NCBI GenBank assembly: GCA_030522415.1
Contig: CM060112.1
Location: forward strand, 2,973,001-3,037,000
Direction of reading: 5' to 3'
DNA from: Channallabes apus
Taxonomy: Eukaryota > Chordata > Actinopteri > Siluriformes > Clariidae
Length of the DNA: 64,000 nt
Below the pieces are notes generated by a model that was given only the letters and a program-made list of their open reading frames with translations, was not told the origin of the DNA and ran no database searches. A program made the position numbers and the translations under genes. Below are positions 1 to 11,724 of the stretch, in pieces; positions within the stretch are counted from its first letter, which is position 1, and every line of letters begins with the position of its first letter.

Positions 1-200
1 TGGAGTGACATTGTGAGTGTGTGAGACTGACAGTAAGCTGTAATATTAACTCCAGACTTGGTAAACAGATCATTAAGTTCTCTAAAGTCACATCTGACCG
101 CTGCTGGTGCTGCCAGTGATATTTAAAACAGCCAATAAAAAACTAAACTGGGAAATAAACTGTAAACTACCCCAAGCACATTTTATAAAATAAAACATCA

Positions 201-272
201 CTTACCACGAATAGTCCGTTAAGCCGCCATCTTCATCTCTGTAGTTTGGTAGCGTCAGTTCGGCGGGGGTGG
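201..272 (-). other. Candidate first exon (5' UTR) with splice donor; gene runs off the left edge
   Basis: Read on the minus strand, the sequence holds AAGATGGCGGCTT (221-233), which matches the YY1 element common just downstream of transcription starts in housekeeping genes. It is followed by TCGTG|GTAAGTG, a near-consensus 5' splice site whose last exon base is 206. A tiny upstream frame (ATG AAG ATG GCG GCT TAA) lies inside, so this would be untranslated leader, and the coding exons would lie left of the window. The exon start is a guess. No protein can be assigned. Confidence 0.45.
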
Positions 273-344
273 AGGCGGGTTGTTAAAATCACGTGATTGC
301 AACTCAGCGCAGCTGGCTTATTTTAACGTGTTATTGAGAACGAA

Positions 345-358
345 GCGCCATCTAGTGG
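345..358 (-). promoter_or_regulatory. CTCF-like binding motif
   Basis: The minus strand reads CCACTAGATGGCGC, which fits every position of the core CTCF consensus CCASYAGRKGGCRS. It lies within the CpG-rich block next to the candidate first exon. The same word also occurs in dispersed vertebrate repeats, so occupancy is inference. Confidence 0.4.
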
Positions 359-604
359 TGGCACCAGGTAAATGAATAAATTGGGCTTGAATGGGCGTGT
401 TTACTGTGAAATCTTGACACGCCTTTCTGGCAGAAAAGGGAGGGGGGATTACGGCGTGCATACGGCAGTCACACGACGTTTGCACGTCGTTTGCACGGTC
501 GCGGCTATTTGTCATAGCTCCCACTGTATGTGATGCGGCAGATTGGTCCTCTCCGCACACATTTGCGAGATGCTATAGTCTGGATATTCATGCTACTCAT
601 GGTC

Positions 605-2510
605 CTCGAGTCAGCTTCCCAGTGCTAGCTCTGAGACCTCCTTGGCCTTTGTGCACACACGCTACACAACCTTGGGGGTCCAGACACTTGCAGTGCGGCG
701 GTGTTAGTCCAACCAGAAGCGGGGCACCAGGATGGGTCAGACAGGTCCGGAGGCCAGAGGGAGTCTGGATAACTGGCAGCTCAGGAACGACATGTGTAGC
801 TCGACAGAGAGAGGGAAAGAGAGAAAGGGGGAGAGAGAGCAGAAGAGGAGAGATGGTAATTAGGTATGGTCACAGTCACACAATGTATAATGTGAATGTA
901 TATTTACTGTAGAGTGCAAGCAGGGACTCCGGCAGGACTAACTATGACATCATAACTAAAAGGGAGAGCCAGAAGGAAACACAAACATGAGGGGGAACTG
1001 AGATGTAAAGCAAACAATCACCTCACCGTCAACAAACCTGAGTGATCAAATGAGACTGAGGAAGACAGCATCTAAACATACCAGTTCACCATAATACTCT
1101 ACGTCCATGAGTCCCCCCAGTACTACACACTGATTTACTCCTACTGAGTCCAGTATGGACCCTTCTGGATTCTCAAAATGAATATTCAAATCTCCAGCAA
1201 TTAACACTTTGTCTACAGGAACGACTAGGTTTGAGATTATAATTATGTAAATTATGTAAATTATAATTAGTGTAATCGACTAAGCAGACCTAATATTTGT
1301 AGCTACACTTGTTACGTTACTATCGAGAATTTCAAAGGAATTAAATTTGTGTCCGTGTTTTTGTACGATAGACAGATTATCATTGTGAATAACTGCGACG
1401 CCTCCTCCTCTACCAGTTAACCGAGGCTGGTGTATGTAGCTGTATCCAGGAGGACTAGCTTCATTTAGAGCTACATACTCGTTCTCTTTAATCCAGGTTT
1501 CTGTTAAACATAACAAATCAAACTCCTGGTCTTTGATAATAGCTGCTTTTGATGCGAGAGATCTAATATTTAACAATCCTAGCTTCAGATCAGAGGTGCC
1601 GGCTGCACATTCAGTATGATCGGAGTTTGTGGTCTTTATGTTAAATAGATTATTGAAACAGACTTTCTGAGTCTTTCTACATTTTTGCTTAGATCGGGGA
1701 ACAGACACAGTCTCAATATGGTGAACCCTGAGTGACGACTCTATGCAGCTAGCAGACGGTTGGTTTAGCCTGTCTGTCTGCTCCCTGGCCTGGGCTCTGG
1801 ATTGTGACCGATTAACTCGACCTCTACTGAGACTATGAACTATACTACAGGAAATGAGAGGAGCACCTTCCCGAGTGGGATGGACACCGTCCCGCCCTAA
1901 CAGGCCAGCTTTACCCTCGAAGGTCTTCCAATTGTCTATGAAGCCCACATTATTTTCGGAGCACCACCTGGACATCCAGCGGTTCAGCGACCATAACCTG
2001 CTGTAAGCTATGTCGCCACGTCTCATTGGGATGCGACCAGAGCATACTACTTTGTGCAGCACTGAGGAGAGCAAACTTGTTGGACACGTGATGCGCAGAG
2101 GAGGTGGGCTAGCCTTAGCGTTAGCTTTGGCTATGCCACAAAGTCGTCATCCACTCGCCCCGCTGTGAGGGCTCTAGTGCCGGAGTCGTTATCTCCGCCT
2201 GTGGCTCCCAGACCTTCCGCTATGCAAATAACACAGCTCTTGCGCTCTCAAACCCTCTCTAAAGTCTGAATGCGCTCCTCTAACGCTAATATCTGTGCTC
2301 ACTAAAACACACTTATCACAAATAAAGTTATCGCTAATGATGGAGGTTGAATGTCTAAACATCCTGCACTCGACACACTGAACGAGCTGAATGGTAGACA
2401 TGATAATGTACCTCTGTGTTGGAGTTTTATTTGTTTGGTGATGGATTTTGCTTGTTGTTCTCAGATGATACGCGCATTCTCCGAAAAAGTAAAAAAAAAA
2501 ACAGAATGAG
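605..2510 (-). mobile_element. L2-clade LINE, internally deleted copy A
   Basis: On the minus strand the copy runs from a 5' leader near 2510 through ORF1 and the endonuclease start, then jumps directly to 3' UTR sequence. The leader and coding part match the copy at 47.0-49.8 kb. The 3' UTR at about 712-1118 matches 28.9-29.28 kb nearly base for base. The jump is near 1118-1125, where endonuclease sequence (THKAGH region) is replaced by the UTR, so the rest of the endonuclease, the reverse transcriptase and the C-terminal region are missing. Sequence from 605 to 711 does not match the other copies, so the 3' boundary is uncertain. Confidence 0.85.
1280..2401 (-). pseudogene. L2 ORF1-ORF2 fused remnant
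   Basis: The remnant starts at 2401 with the family N-terminus (MSTIQLVQC; cysteine pairs CVEC and CDKC of a zinc-ribbon-like module). A frame break follows, and a deletion removes the esterase GDS and GxND blocks, so the catalytic serine is lost while the DGVHPT block remains. From 2074 one open frame runs through the end of ORF1 into ORF2: where the copy at 48199-48201 has a TGA stop, this copy has TCA (Ser). The endonuclease motifs LLNIRSLASK, LTETW and GRGGGVAVIHND are visible before the frame ends at 1280. It is not functional. Confidence 0.85.
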
Positions 2511-2550
2511 GTAAAAATTCAGTAGTATTAAAACATAAAACTAATTAATA

Positions 2551-2925
2551 TTGTTATTTAGTATAAACAGAAAAGTTTATCATTTAAACGCTGATACAAA
2601 CAAACGAAACAAAGCTACCCGGGATGCTCTTGGACTTTCAAACATGACAGTGATCCAAAACCCAAGGACAATGCAAGCCTTTAGTGGCAGGAAAAAACAG
2701 CCATCACAGTTTCCTGACCTCGATATCATTCGGACACGTCACTTGGGAAATCTCAAACGTGCAGTTCATTCAACACAAGCTGAGAAGAACGAAAGGAGCA
2801 GCTTCACCACCTGAGACAATAAAAAGTCTCATCCAGATCCATCAAAACACTACAGCGACGACTGGCGCTAAATCCAGGCAATACAGAAATTCACAAACTA
2901 CGGGTGTGTAAACTTTTGGCCTGAA
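2551..2925 (+). mobile_element. Probable DNA-transposon remnant
   Basis: The segment contains a decayed stretch resembling the QDNDPKH region of Tc1-type transposases (DSDPKPKDNA near 2648-2677). It ends with GTGTAAACTTTTGGCCTG (2905-2922), similar to the ends of fish Tc1-like elements. There is no matching left end and no open transposase frame. The assignment rests on pattern memory. Confidence 0.35.
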
Positions 2926-4010
2926 TTTGAACTTTAAATTCCATGATCCGCCATGTGCTTACATGCTCATTTTCAACCCAAATGATTCCTTCTCCTTTAA
3001 GATTAGATGTAATCTTCCCAAACAAGGGCCATGGTAAGAGCTGTAACGGAGCAGCTAAACACAACTTTCAACAGCCATTATTAGTTTAAAATGTAGATTA
3101 TTATGTTATTAAAGAAACATAATAATTTAATAAACTTTACTTTCAAAAATGTCAAATCTGGCAAGCTTAACATATTTTAAAATCTCCCCATAAAGTTGAC
3201 CGTGCGCTGTATGAGTTGCTATAGAAACCATCACGCTCACTACCGTTCTGTGTTAGAAAATCATCTTGACTGAACTTGTGAAAGTTTACTGCAGTTTCTC
3301 AATCACAGAAACACATCTGAGTATTTATGATTATGATTTGATTCTGCTGAGATGATGCAACGAAACCGGCTCTAATTCTTATAAAGCAGGAGAAACCGAA
3401 CATGTGTACAGCTGGAGGGAATTCATTTACACACCCAGCTCCCTAATGAGTCTAATAATACAGTAAGTCAGGGAACATGTGGCTAACACAAAACCCCAGA
3501 GCTGAGGAGAACATTAGGTAGCAAAAAAACAAGTCAATAAATACAGTTTAGAAACATTAAACAGGAAAAAAAAAAAACAATCACCTGCTGGGGTGAAATA
3601 TGACATTTTTTCTCACCAGAGTTTTTAATTACATACTGTATTGAACATGATTATCTTGTTACCAAGGAAACATAATCCTTTTTACAGGATAAGCTTAAAT
3701 CAGTATATAATACAGGTTAGATTGCTCTTTGATAAAAAAGACAAGGTGAAATTCCTAATTAAAAAAATAGATCAAGAAACGCGAGTTTTCTTACGGCTGA
3801 AACTCTAACAGAGATGTGATGGTAGGTCATGGAAGATCAAGGATGTGACAGTCATTCAGAGCTTATCAGAGTGATTATAAGTACTTACATAAGTACAAAC
3901 GGTCATAAAAGAGGACATTAGTGAATATTTGGAATGCCTTTATGAAAAGAATTATGAAAAGAACTTGAGAAGAACTATTTTTTTATATATAATGCACTCT
4001 ACTTTTGTCT
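2926..4010. other. Unassigned AT-rich spacer
   Basis: No coding exon, RNA gene or recognised repeat is visible. The sequence is AT-rich with short A runs. Confidence 0.5.
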
Positions 4011-4014
4011 CCTG

Positions 4015-4405
4015 GAAAGGTTTTCCACTAGATGTTGGAGCGTGGCTGTGTGAATTTGTGTTTATACAGGTACAAGAGCATTAGTGGTCTCAGGTGGTGA
4101 TGCTGGGATGTCGAGGATGCTCCAGGTCCAATTCATCACAAAGGTGTTGAGTTTGGTCAGGGCTCTGTGCAGGACACTCAAGTTCTTCCACTCCAACACA
4201 CTCTTCTGGCACACCGTGTCTTCATGTAGCTGGTTTCAGTGGATCTCACAGGAGCATCGTCCTGCTGGATAAGGGTTTGAGTCTCTAAGTTCGAGTAAAG
4301 GGATCAGGCAGTGATACAGGAACCTGGAGATTCTCAGGCTGTCTGTGCTTCCAATTTTGTAGGTATGATGGTCAGGGGTGCACATACTTTTGGCCATATG
4401 GTTTA
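4015..4405 (-). mobile_element. Tc1-like transposon remnant
   Basis: On the plus strand the block begins GTTGGAGCGTGGCTGTG and ends with a terminal piece reading CATACTTTTGGCCATATGG, both typical of a common fish Tc1-like family lying in reverse. Read on the minus strand it corresponds to the last third of the transposase, around the second D and the SPDLNP region, but frameshifts and substitutions have destroyed the frame. No left terminal repeat survives. Confidence 0.65.
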
Positions 4406-5046
4406 CAGCATGGCTCTAAAGTGATGCATGATACCAGTATGGGTACTGAAAAATAAAATTTACAAAAAAAACAATGCAATTTTACTATTTAATTTTTTGT
4501 TTATGTTTTTTGTCTTTTTCAGTTTGTCCTGGGCCGCACACATTTTTTGCACTTGTAGATACAATTGCACACTGACCTCTCTTTGAAAATCCACTTAAAA
4601 GCGCTTGTGGTGAATACTGTTCTTTACCCAGACCTTTGAAAAGCAGTACCAAGTTTGGTTTTAGCTTGACGTGGGTTTCAGAGGGTTTGTACCCAAGTGG
4701 CAGCTTAATACTGTACTTTGTCATCTAAGCTTCCACTCAACCGTGCAAAGAAGAAGGCCAAATGACCCACAAAAATGAGAGAAAAAAAGAGATAAACCGC
4801 CATAAAAGCACCTCAGTGAAAAGGAAATCATTGTACATCTAAGTAAACACCAGGAAGCTAAAAACGCAAAAGGTCAGAGGGAAGGAAAACGAACTGGAAC
4901 TGAAGGACGACATAACGGTATTGATTTAGAATGATGTCTGGTGTCTCCTGAGAAAGCTTGTAGAACCTCTCTTGCTTATTTTTGATTTAAAAAAGGGGGT
5001 AAAATCAAACGGAAGCTTTTACAACAGATAAAAAGTACCAGCTGGT
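4406..5046. other. Spacer with one unexplained minus-strand frame
   Basis: No recognised repeat. On the minus strand 4724-4485 encodes 79 residues from ATG to stop, with a mixed composition and a lysine-rich end (KDKKHKQKIK). It resembles no family I know. It could be a chance frame or an old pseudogene piece. Confidence 0.3.
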
Positions 5047-5285
5047 TAGGGGTAGCATGGTGGTAAAGGTGTTGGACTGATGGTCAGAAGGTCACCAATA
5101 TAAGCCATCTAATCTGCCGCTGTTGATCCCCTGAGAAAGGTCCTTCACCCTCAACCACTCAGACACAATGTCGAGCTCTCTCGCCACCCTGTAAGAACCT
5201 TTCACTGAAATGACAGATATATCACCTTCTGGTCTGTGTGAATGTTCTCCCAGTGCTTGATGGTTTCCTCCAGTCCAAAGACTTA
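5047..5285 (+). mobile_element. tRNA-derived SINE remnant
   Basis: It begins with a decayed tRNA-like head (GGGGTAGCATGGTGGTAAAG, A-box-like). It later holds the SINE body words GGTCCTTCACCCTCAAC, and TGTTCTCCCAGTGCTTG followed by CCAGTCCAAAGAC, as in the intact SINE at 6628. The B box and tail are lost. Confidence 0.55.
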
Positions 5286-5289
5286 CAGT

Positions 5290-6613
5290 AATTAATTACT
5301 GATTTAGCTACACTACACTAGGGGCATTTCCAGCGGATTGGCACCTCGTCTCGTCACCCAAAAGTAAACCATGCACATGTTTATACTGTGGTGATACAGT
5401 AGCGCTGGAGAAGTGTTTCACAGAAATGCCTGGGAAACTGGTACGGCCATGGTTAAGATGCCAAAGATGGATGGTGCCAAAGAGGAACATCAGGCAGAAC
5501 TTCAGTGTTTAACACTACAACGACACTAAGAATACTGACAAACCTCCACTGGAGTGGTTCAAATCTCCTGAAGAACATGAACACAGTCAAGTCAAAACAC
5601 AGAACTCAAAGCAGCGGCCAATGGCTGTTCATCCCATCTGACAAGATGTGAGTAAATCCACCAAAAAGAATTGGCAGTTTAGTGAGTACACACACATTAC
5701 CACACCTTAATGTCATGCAGAAAATACGGCTGCTCCGAGGTGACCTGGTGTTGTAGAGAACGCTGATGAGAATCAGTGTATAATTTATATTGTTAGGGTT
5801 CGGGATGTGAAGTTGATGAACTAAAGCTAAAACATAATAATAATTCACAGTAAGTTAAACGTCTTCAAATAAGCAGATATTGTATTAAACAGTCGCTTTC
5901 AGTCAATTTCAATCCATGAAAAGAAACTCAATGTCCATCTGGATAGATAATGATTTTTACCTTCTTAAAAAGGTTCTGCTTGGAGTTCTAGTTCCCTTTA
6001 ATCAATCTGAAGAACCCTAAAGCATCCATATTGTTATTGTAACATACAGTGAAAACTGAGAACTACACCTGAAAAGAAAAAAAATATCTATAGAATCCTA
6101 GAAAAAGTATTTTTATAGCAGTGACAGGGCTGAGTAAAATGCTTTAGGGAATTGAGAAAAATAAGAAATAAAATGGAGAATACAATACTTTTTAAAATAA
6201 TAATAATAATAATAATAATACTTGAAATTATTATTAATTCATTCATTCATCTTCTATACCGCTAATTTTAATAAACTACGTGTCAGAGAAACATGGAGAA
6301 AAGTGATCATGTTCACTATATATTTACAGATTATTTCCGCGTATATGTCGCTTTTTTCTTTACTCTCAGGTCTCGAGCAGGGGATTATAATCAGATATCT
6401 GGGTAAAAAATTCACGCTGATCATATTAATGAATCCAAACCTCTATAATACAGCATTGTTTCTTTGTATACATTATATCCTGATAAGAAATCCAATTAGG
6501 CCGTCTCATTTCCGTCCTCCACCATTACCCGGTGCGTGGTCATGAACAATGAGCTGAAGGATAGAAACACTGTAGGGTCGTGGTCGTGGCCGGGAGTAGA
6601 AATAAGTGCAGTC
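5290..6613. other. Spacer with a solo SINE/RTE-type tail
   Basis: The stretch is mostly unassigned. At about 6237-6262 the plus strand reads ATTCATTCATTCATCTTCTA followed by TACCGC, the reverse complement of the tail of the SINE at 6628-7015, so a short minus-strand SINE or RTE end lies here. An (ATA)n tract precedes it at about 6198-6221. Confidence 0.45.
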
Positions 6614-7029
6614 ATGGCAAGAAGAAAAGGCGGCGCGGTGGTGTAGTGGTTAGCACTGTCGCCTTGCACCTCCAGGGTCTGGGTTCGATTCCCCGGCCAG
6701 GCTCGATTCCCGTCTCTGTGTGCATGGAGTTTGCATGTTCTCCCCGTGCTTGGTGGGTTTCCTCCGGGTACTCCGGTTTCCTCCCACAGTCCAAAGATAT
6801 GCAGGTTAGGCTAATTGGCGTTCCTAAATTGCCCGTAGTGTGTGATTGGGTGTGTGAGTGTGTGTATGTGTGTGTGCCCTGCGATGGATTGGCACTCTGT
6901 CCAGGGTGTACCCCGCCTTGTGCCCTCAGCCTCCTGGGATAGGCTCCAGGTCCCCCGTGACCCTGAATGGAAGGATAAAGCGGTATAGAAAATGAATGAA
7001 TGAATGAATAAATGAATGGCAAGAAGAAA
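6614..7029 (+). mobile_element. tRNA-derived SINE with RTE-type tail and perfect target-site duplications
   Basis: The head at 6628 carries an A box (GTGGTGTAGTGGTTAGCAC) and a B box (GGGTTCGATTCCC), the internal promoter of RNA polymerase III. The body contains the fish-SINE words CATGTTCTCCCCGTGCTTG and TCCTCCCACAGTCCAAAG. The 3' part (CAGGGTGTACCCCGCC, GATAAAGCGGTATAGAAAAT, then GAAT repeats) is the shared end of RTE/Rex3-type LINEs, whose enzyme would mobilise it. The 14-bp repeat ATGGCAAGAAGAAA flanks it exactly at 6614-6627 and 7016-7029. The intact duplication implies a fairly young insertion. Confidence 0.9.
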
Positions 7030-8114
7030 TGCTTCTAAAGTATGTTTATGTTCATCTCAGTATAACGTTTATGTGATTGTACAGCGGCAGCATCAGTTTG
7101 TATTAAAACATCTCGTTGACCCTCAGTGAGATTTTGACGATCATGCACCTGAACATCATTGGTATAAGAAGCGGATTCATAGTTGAAGAAGTGAAGGATT
7201 CACAAACTTGGACAGAGTGAACTGAGTGCATCAACAGGAAGCTGGAGGTCTCCTAACAGAGGTGTCTAAAACCAAATCTTCAAGCTCAGGTACTACGATC
7301 ACGTTACATCCTCCAAATAGAGAAGAATTGAAATCCAAAATCCATCCAAGATCCAAAAGCACTGAGAACCACAGGTGACCGAACCACAACCTGGCTGATG
7401 GCTGGGAACGTTGGAGAGAAGAGTGGAACAGTCGAATTCAGTGAGATAAAAGTGAATTGAATATCAATTTGAATCAGTAGTGTGAATGACCTGTCCGTGC
7501 TAAAATAAAATCAGTGAGATTTTTTTTTCCATAAAGCACCACAAAGCCGATTTTCTCAGATTCAGTTGAATCATTAACCATTTAATTAGTGCTTTAGATT
7601 TGATAAGAATTCATGTTGTTTGGTATCATGTGGATCCCTACTGCGAATAAAGATAAAGAAAATAAAATGAAACATTTTTAAATGTTTATAAAGTCAAACT
7701 GGAAAAATGTTGTTGCTTTAACAAAAAAGAAAAAAAAGTTTTTATTCATAAATTCCCAAATCCTGCACGTCATATCGATCTTAATCTGTAGATACGAGGT
7801 GAAGTAGGAGTACAGAGATTTGCTGTAATATGTAGTGGAGTAAAAGTAAGAAGTTTAAAACTACTCGTGTTAAGAACAGGTTCATTAAATATGTACATGC
7901 ACTCAGTTACCTCTCACAAGTGTAGTTTAAATAACACTAAACTTAAGAAATAATGAATTAATAATAAATAACTTAATAAATAATAAATCCTCTGACTTCG
8001 GCAGATGAACCGCTTATGATGACGATGTTTAAATAAGTAGTTGATCACACAGGCGTGTCAGATTAGACACTTTGGACACTTTTTTAACACGTTGCTGAAT
8101 TCCCCTCACCCTGT

Positions 8115-8116
<2 letters not shown>
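7030..8116. other. Unassigned spacer with one diverged repeat piece
   Basis: No exon or RNA gene is seen. Around 7795-7925 there is a decayed piece rich in GTAAAAGTA and TGTAGTGGAG words, similar to 8460-8610 and typical of a dispersed fish repeat. Confidence 0.4.

Positions 8117-8146
<30 letters not shown>
8117..8146 (+). repeat. (TG)n microsatellite
   Basis: About 15 uninterrupted TG units. Confidence 0.95.
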
Positions 8147-8148
<2 letters not shown>

Positions 8149-8319
8149 AATGACAAAAGACTCCACTCTGTTATTACACAGATAAGACTGTAAGCCTCCT
8201 AGTGACACCAAAATAATTTGTCTGTCTGCTTCAAATATGAAGAGTTACTGTTCAATTACAAGTGACACTGACAGTTTGATACACTTGGTTTATTACAAGA
8301 GCTGGAAAAGATGACGAAT

Positions 8320-8322
<3 letters not shown>

Positions 8323-8354
<32 letters not shown>
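8323..8354 (+). repeat. (GA)n microsatellite
   Basis: About 16 uninterrupted GA units. Confidence 0.95.
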
Positions 8355-8356
<2 letters not shown>

Positions 8357-10879
8357 CACATGAACATCCTTGACTATTTCAGATATTTCACAAGCTGACT
8401 TTATGCTCTCGGTTTTGTCATTAATGCACCATGAATAGTCTGTTTTCTGAATTCAAATCAGAGTAAAAGTAATTTATTTGTACTTCACTGTGGTTTACTT
8501 TCATGCTGGATGTAGGATGTAGTGGAATAAAAAATAAATAGTGCTCTAGTAAAGTACAGATACCTGAAATATGTACGTACGTTCAGTAACAAATTTAGTG
8601 CATTTATTACCTTCGACTGTACGTCTAGACACATGATTTTTTTTTATAGCATACCTAAACCATTTGGTAGATGTGGCTTAATCAGGTCAAACTCATATTT
8701 TTCCATATATAAAGTAATTGTGACTCAAACTGTGAAAAAAGTTGAGCAAAACTTCAAAGGGTTAAACGAACCGTTCCTACTGTAGGTATCAGAGAAATCG
8801 CCAGAGCAAGAAGAACATGAAGTGCTGAAAATGTCGTTTTTTTGTCTCCTGCAGCGCTACAGCTGGACGCAAGATGAAACATAATTTATGTTTCATATGG
8901 ATTCAAATACGTTTCTCCCACAGAAACAGAAGTCCAGGGTTATGTTCAATTGCATTTCATTTATTTTTATTAAAAGACAAAAAGCTACAGATGTCCCTAA
9001 TCCTTGTGACTCAGGCACGTCAAATACAAGATCCTGTTTCAGCAAGATCCAGAACAAATGAGGTTCAGTTTAAAAGCTGACAAATATAATGCTTTGATCC
9101 TTTTATCCTTGGTAATATTGTTAGCATTAAATCTTGAAGGAGTAACACATGTGCTGATGCATAACCCGTACCAGGTGAGTGTAATTTCAGAGTTAGAATT
9201 ATTACTCATTTCACAACAGGTAGCTGCGTCATTAGAACAGACGTGGTGTGTTGCTTTATATTAACATGGGGGGATAAAAATAAGAATTAAGAAAGTATAA
9301 ATCGTTTTTTATCAAGTGCAGGGAAGAAAAATGGAAAACAAATATTTCATTTTGCAAAGATTTCAGTTTTTTAATAAAAAAAAAACAATGAGTGAACTTA
9401 TTCATTCATATGAATTAATTTTATATTCTGTCTCGTTTATAGCGAAAACAAAAACATTATCATCATTTAATGTAAATGTTATATCTATTTGTGCATTCAT
9501 TTAAAATTAACAAAAAAAAAAACCCTCAAATACACGTTTGTTGGAATCATTCCCTCGCTTTGGTGCTATGCTAATCAGCTAATGAGATGCTGATGTGTAG
9601 CTTTACGTTTATTTACATGGCTGCATGACTCACTAGCATTACAGAGGGTAAATAACAATTACTCTGATGCTGCTCTTGTTAATTCAGTACTTTGGGAAAA
9701 AATTGCAGCGATTTAATACGATGTGCAAATGAATCAGAGCTGTGGGGGAATATCGCTCGCTCGCTCGCGTGCTTCCAGCAGTACGACTGGAATAAACGCT
9801 TTATCTTCTCTATCTGTCTCTTCACTAACACAATCAGTGTCACGTTTCCAACCTGGACGTGAACTTTATTTATTTAGGAATTATTCATTGTGATTCCTCA
9901 TGTTACAGAAATCGTATTGATACTGTATGCTTGTGAATCTGCGCTGCACTCAGAGCTGCCAGGCTTTTGGCCTTTAATGTTGATCCGTCGTTGTTTATCA
10001 TATCCGCTTGTGAGCTGAGCCGTATACATCACCCAAGTGTGACATAATGCTGTACTCTTAAACAGTACTGTATTTCTAACACACACGTCAGTCTACATCT
10101 CGCCATCGTGCTGGGTTTTAGTCATCGCTAATGTGACATTTTACTGTAAAGAAAGAAAAAAAATAAGAAGGAAGGGTAAAAAAAAAACCCACATATTTTT
10201 TCTAAATATTTCTCGGTAAATGTTGAAAAAAATTTCAATTTCAGGAATAAAATCAAGACCTACAGTTAATAAATAATGTCCGCAGCTAGCACCTGAAGAT
10301 GAAGTAAATTTAGTCCTTGATGATAATCCGTAGCAGTAGCATTGACTGAAGTCTCTATGTTTATCTATAACAGTCTTTTGTTATGTTGTTATAGAAAATC
10401 TTACCTTGGGTCTTGAACCTTCTGACCAGGAGGGCCTTAATCAGGTAATCAGGTTTTATTATATTTGTGTCAATCAGTCAAACATTTCACCACTTCCTGT
10501 TTACAAACGAACAAAAAAAAAATCCATCAAAAAAAAAAAATCCATCAACATACATAAGATCATGCAGACCTTTAACACTATTACCCCCCCAACCCTCCCC
10601 CAACCCCGACTTTAACTATCTACTGTATCTACAGCAGTTCTTGTGTAGCTCATGTAGTTCTTATAGCTGTCTTCATATCTGTACTAAATGAACTCTGTAT
10701 GACCCCCTGCATGTCTGGTGACTCTTCTTAAGGCTTTACACAAACCTGGAGAAAACTTTCTTCCTCCTCTGCCTTCCTTCTCCTACTCCTCTCTTCAATT
10801 CTCGACAGGCAAAGTTTCCAGATCTTCATTTCCACTCTTGGTGATTGGGGGATTAGGAGATATCGGCCAACCTACTTAT
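8355..10879. other. Long unassigned spacer
   Basis: The stretch is AT-rich with poly-A runs. A diverged copy of the repeat seen at 7795 lies at 8460-8610 (GTAAAGTACAGATACCTG word). A short (CGCT)n run lies near 9757-9771. Small open frames at 8874-9264 show no domain and look accidental. Confidence 0.4.
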
Positions 10880-11240
10880 CATTCCTACAGGATCCGTCCA
10901 CCCAGTGTGGGGTGATTTAACTTCTTCACCTTACAGTCGCATAGCTGAAGTCCTCCAGGGGTCAGTACTCGGTCCATTTCTGTTCTTGCTGTGTACTAAA
11001 TCCCTGGGTTTAATGATCATATCCCATTTCTTATTCTATCAATTGTGTGTTAATGACACAGAGATTTATTTCAGTCTGTCCTCTAGTTACACTGAAAGAT
11101 ATATCTGGACGGATGAAAACCAAACATCTGGTGCTAAGGCTCGAGGAACCAAACCAGTGAGGAACTCATTTTATTGCTGACCTGTCAATCATGAATAGGA
11201 AATTATGTCTCAGTCTAGGAGACTTTGTGTGTGACTACAG
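10880..11240 (+). pseudogene. Decayed LINE reverse transcriptase fragment
   Basis: The frame at 10905-11180 contains VLQGSVLGPFLFLLCTKSLG, matching the conserved QGSVLGPLLF motif of L2/CR1 reverse transcriptases. About 30 residues later is VNDTEIYFSLS, the degraded equivalent of the catalytic YADDTQLY box, with both aspartates compromised. The matching continuation (MNRKLCLSLGDF) follows in another frame. Only this central piece survives, so it is an old, inactive copy. Confidence 0.8.
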
Positions 11241-11679
11241 AAATCTGAAACTCTGAATTTCTTAAAAATCATCTTTTGAGAGCTAATGTGTACTTCAGTA
11301 GAAACAATTCAGAGTTCAGTAAATAACTTCATATGAAAATTACAGCAAACATAATAAAAATAAAACAAAAATAATTATTTAAAATCTACAATTGTTAAAA
11401 GCTCTATAAAATCATTTTTTTTATAAAGACATCATTATGATTTGTTGAGGTGTTTTTTCTTTTACTTTTGGATTTTCCTGTGGGATTAAAAAAGTTTTTG
11501 AACTTTTTTTTTTTTTGCTCTAATGAATAATCAATATTAATTTATTACATTTTAAAAGAGAGAGCAGACGTGTTTGAAGTGTTTACAGAAATAAGTTAAT
11601 TAGGTTCATTATGCAGGAGTGTATTAAGCCAACTAGACCAGATATTATTTACATTAAATAATATAATAATAACAACAAC

Positions 11680-11724
<45 letters not shown>

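Larger units (their letters stand above)
200..560 (-). promoter_or_regulatory. CpG-rich promoter-like block
   Basis: CpG dinucleotides are much denser here than in the surrounding AT-rich sequence, with about 29 counted by eye in 360 bases. The block contains GC-rich stretches and a run of three related ACG-containing repeats near 473-500. It lies just upstream, on the minus strand, of a YY1-type motif and a splice donor, which is the usual layout of a housekeeping-type vertebrate promoter. No TATA box was seen. A CpG-rich mobile element remains an alternative. Confidence 0.45.

Noticed and set aside
6580..7022. Frames of 120 and 136 codons on both strands
   Set aside because: Both lie inside a tRNA-derived SINE and are produced by its GC-rich body.
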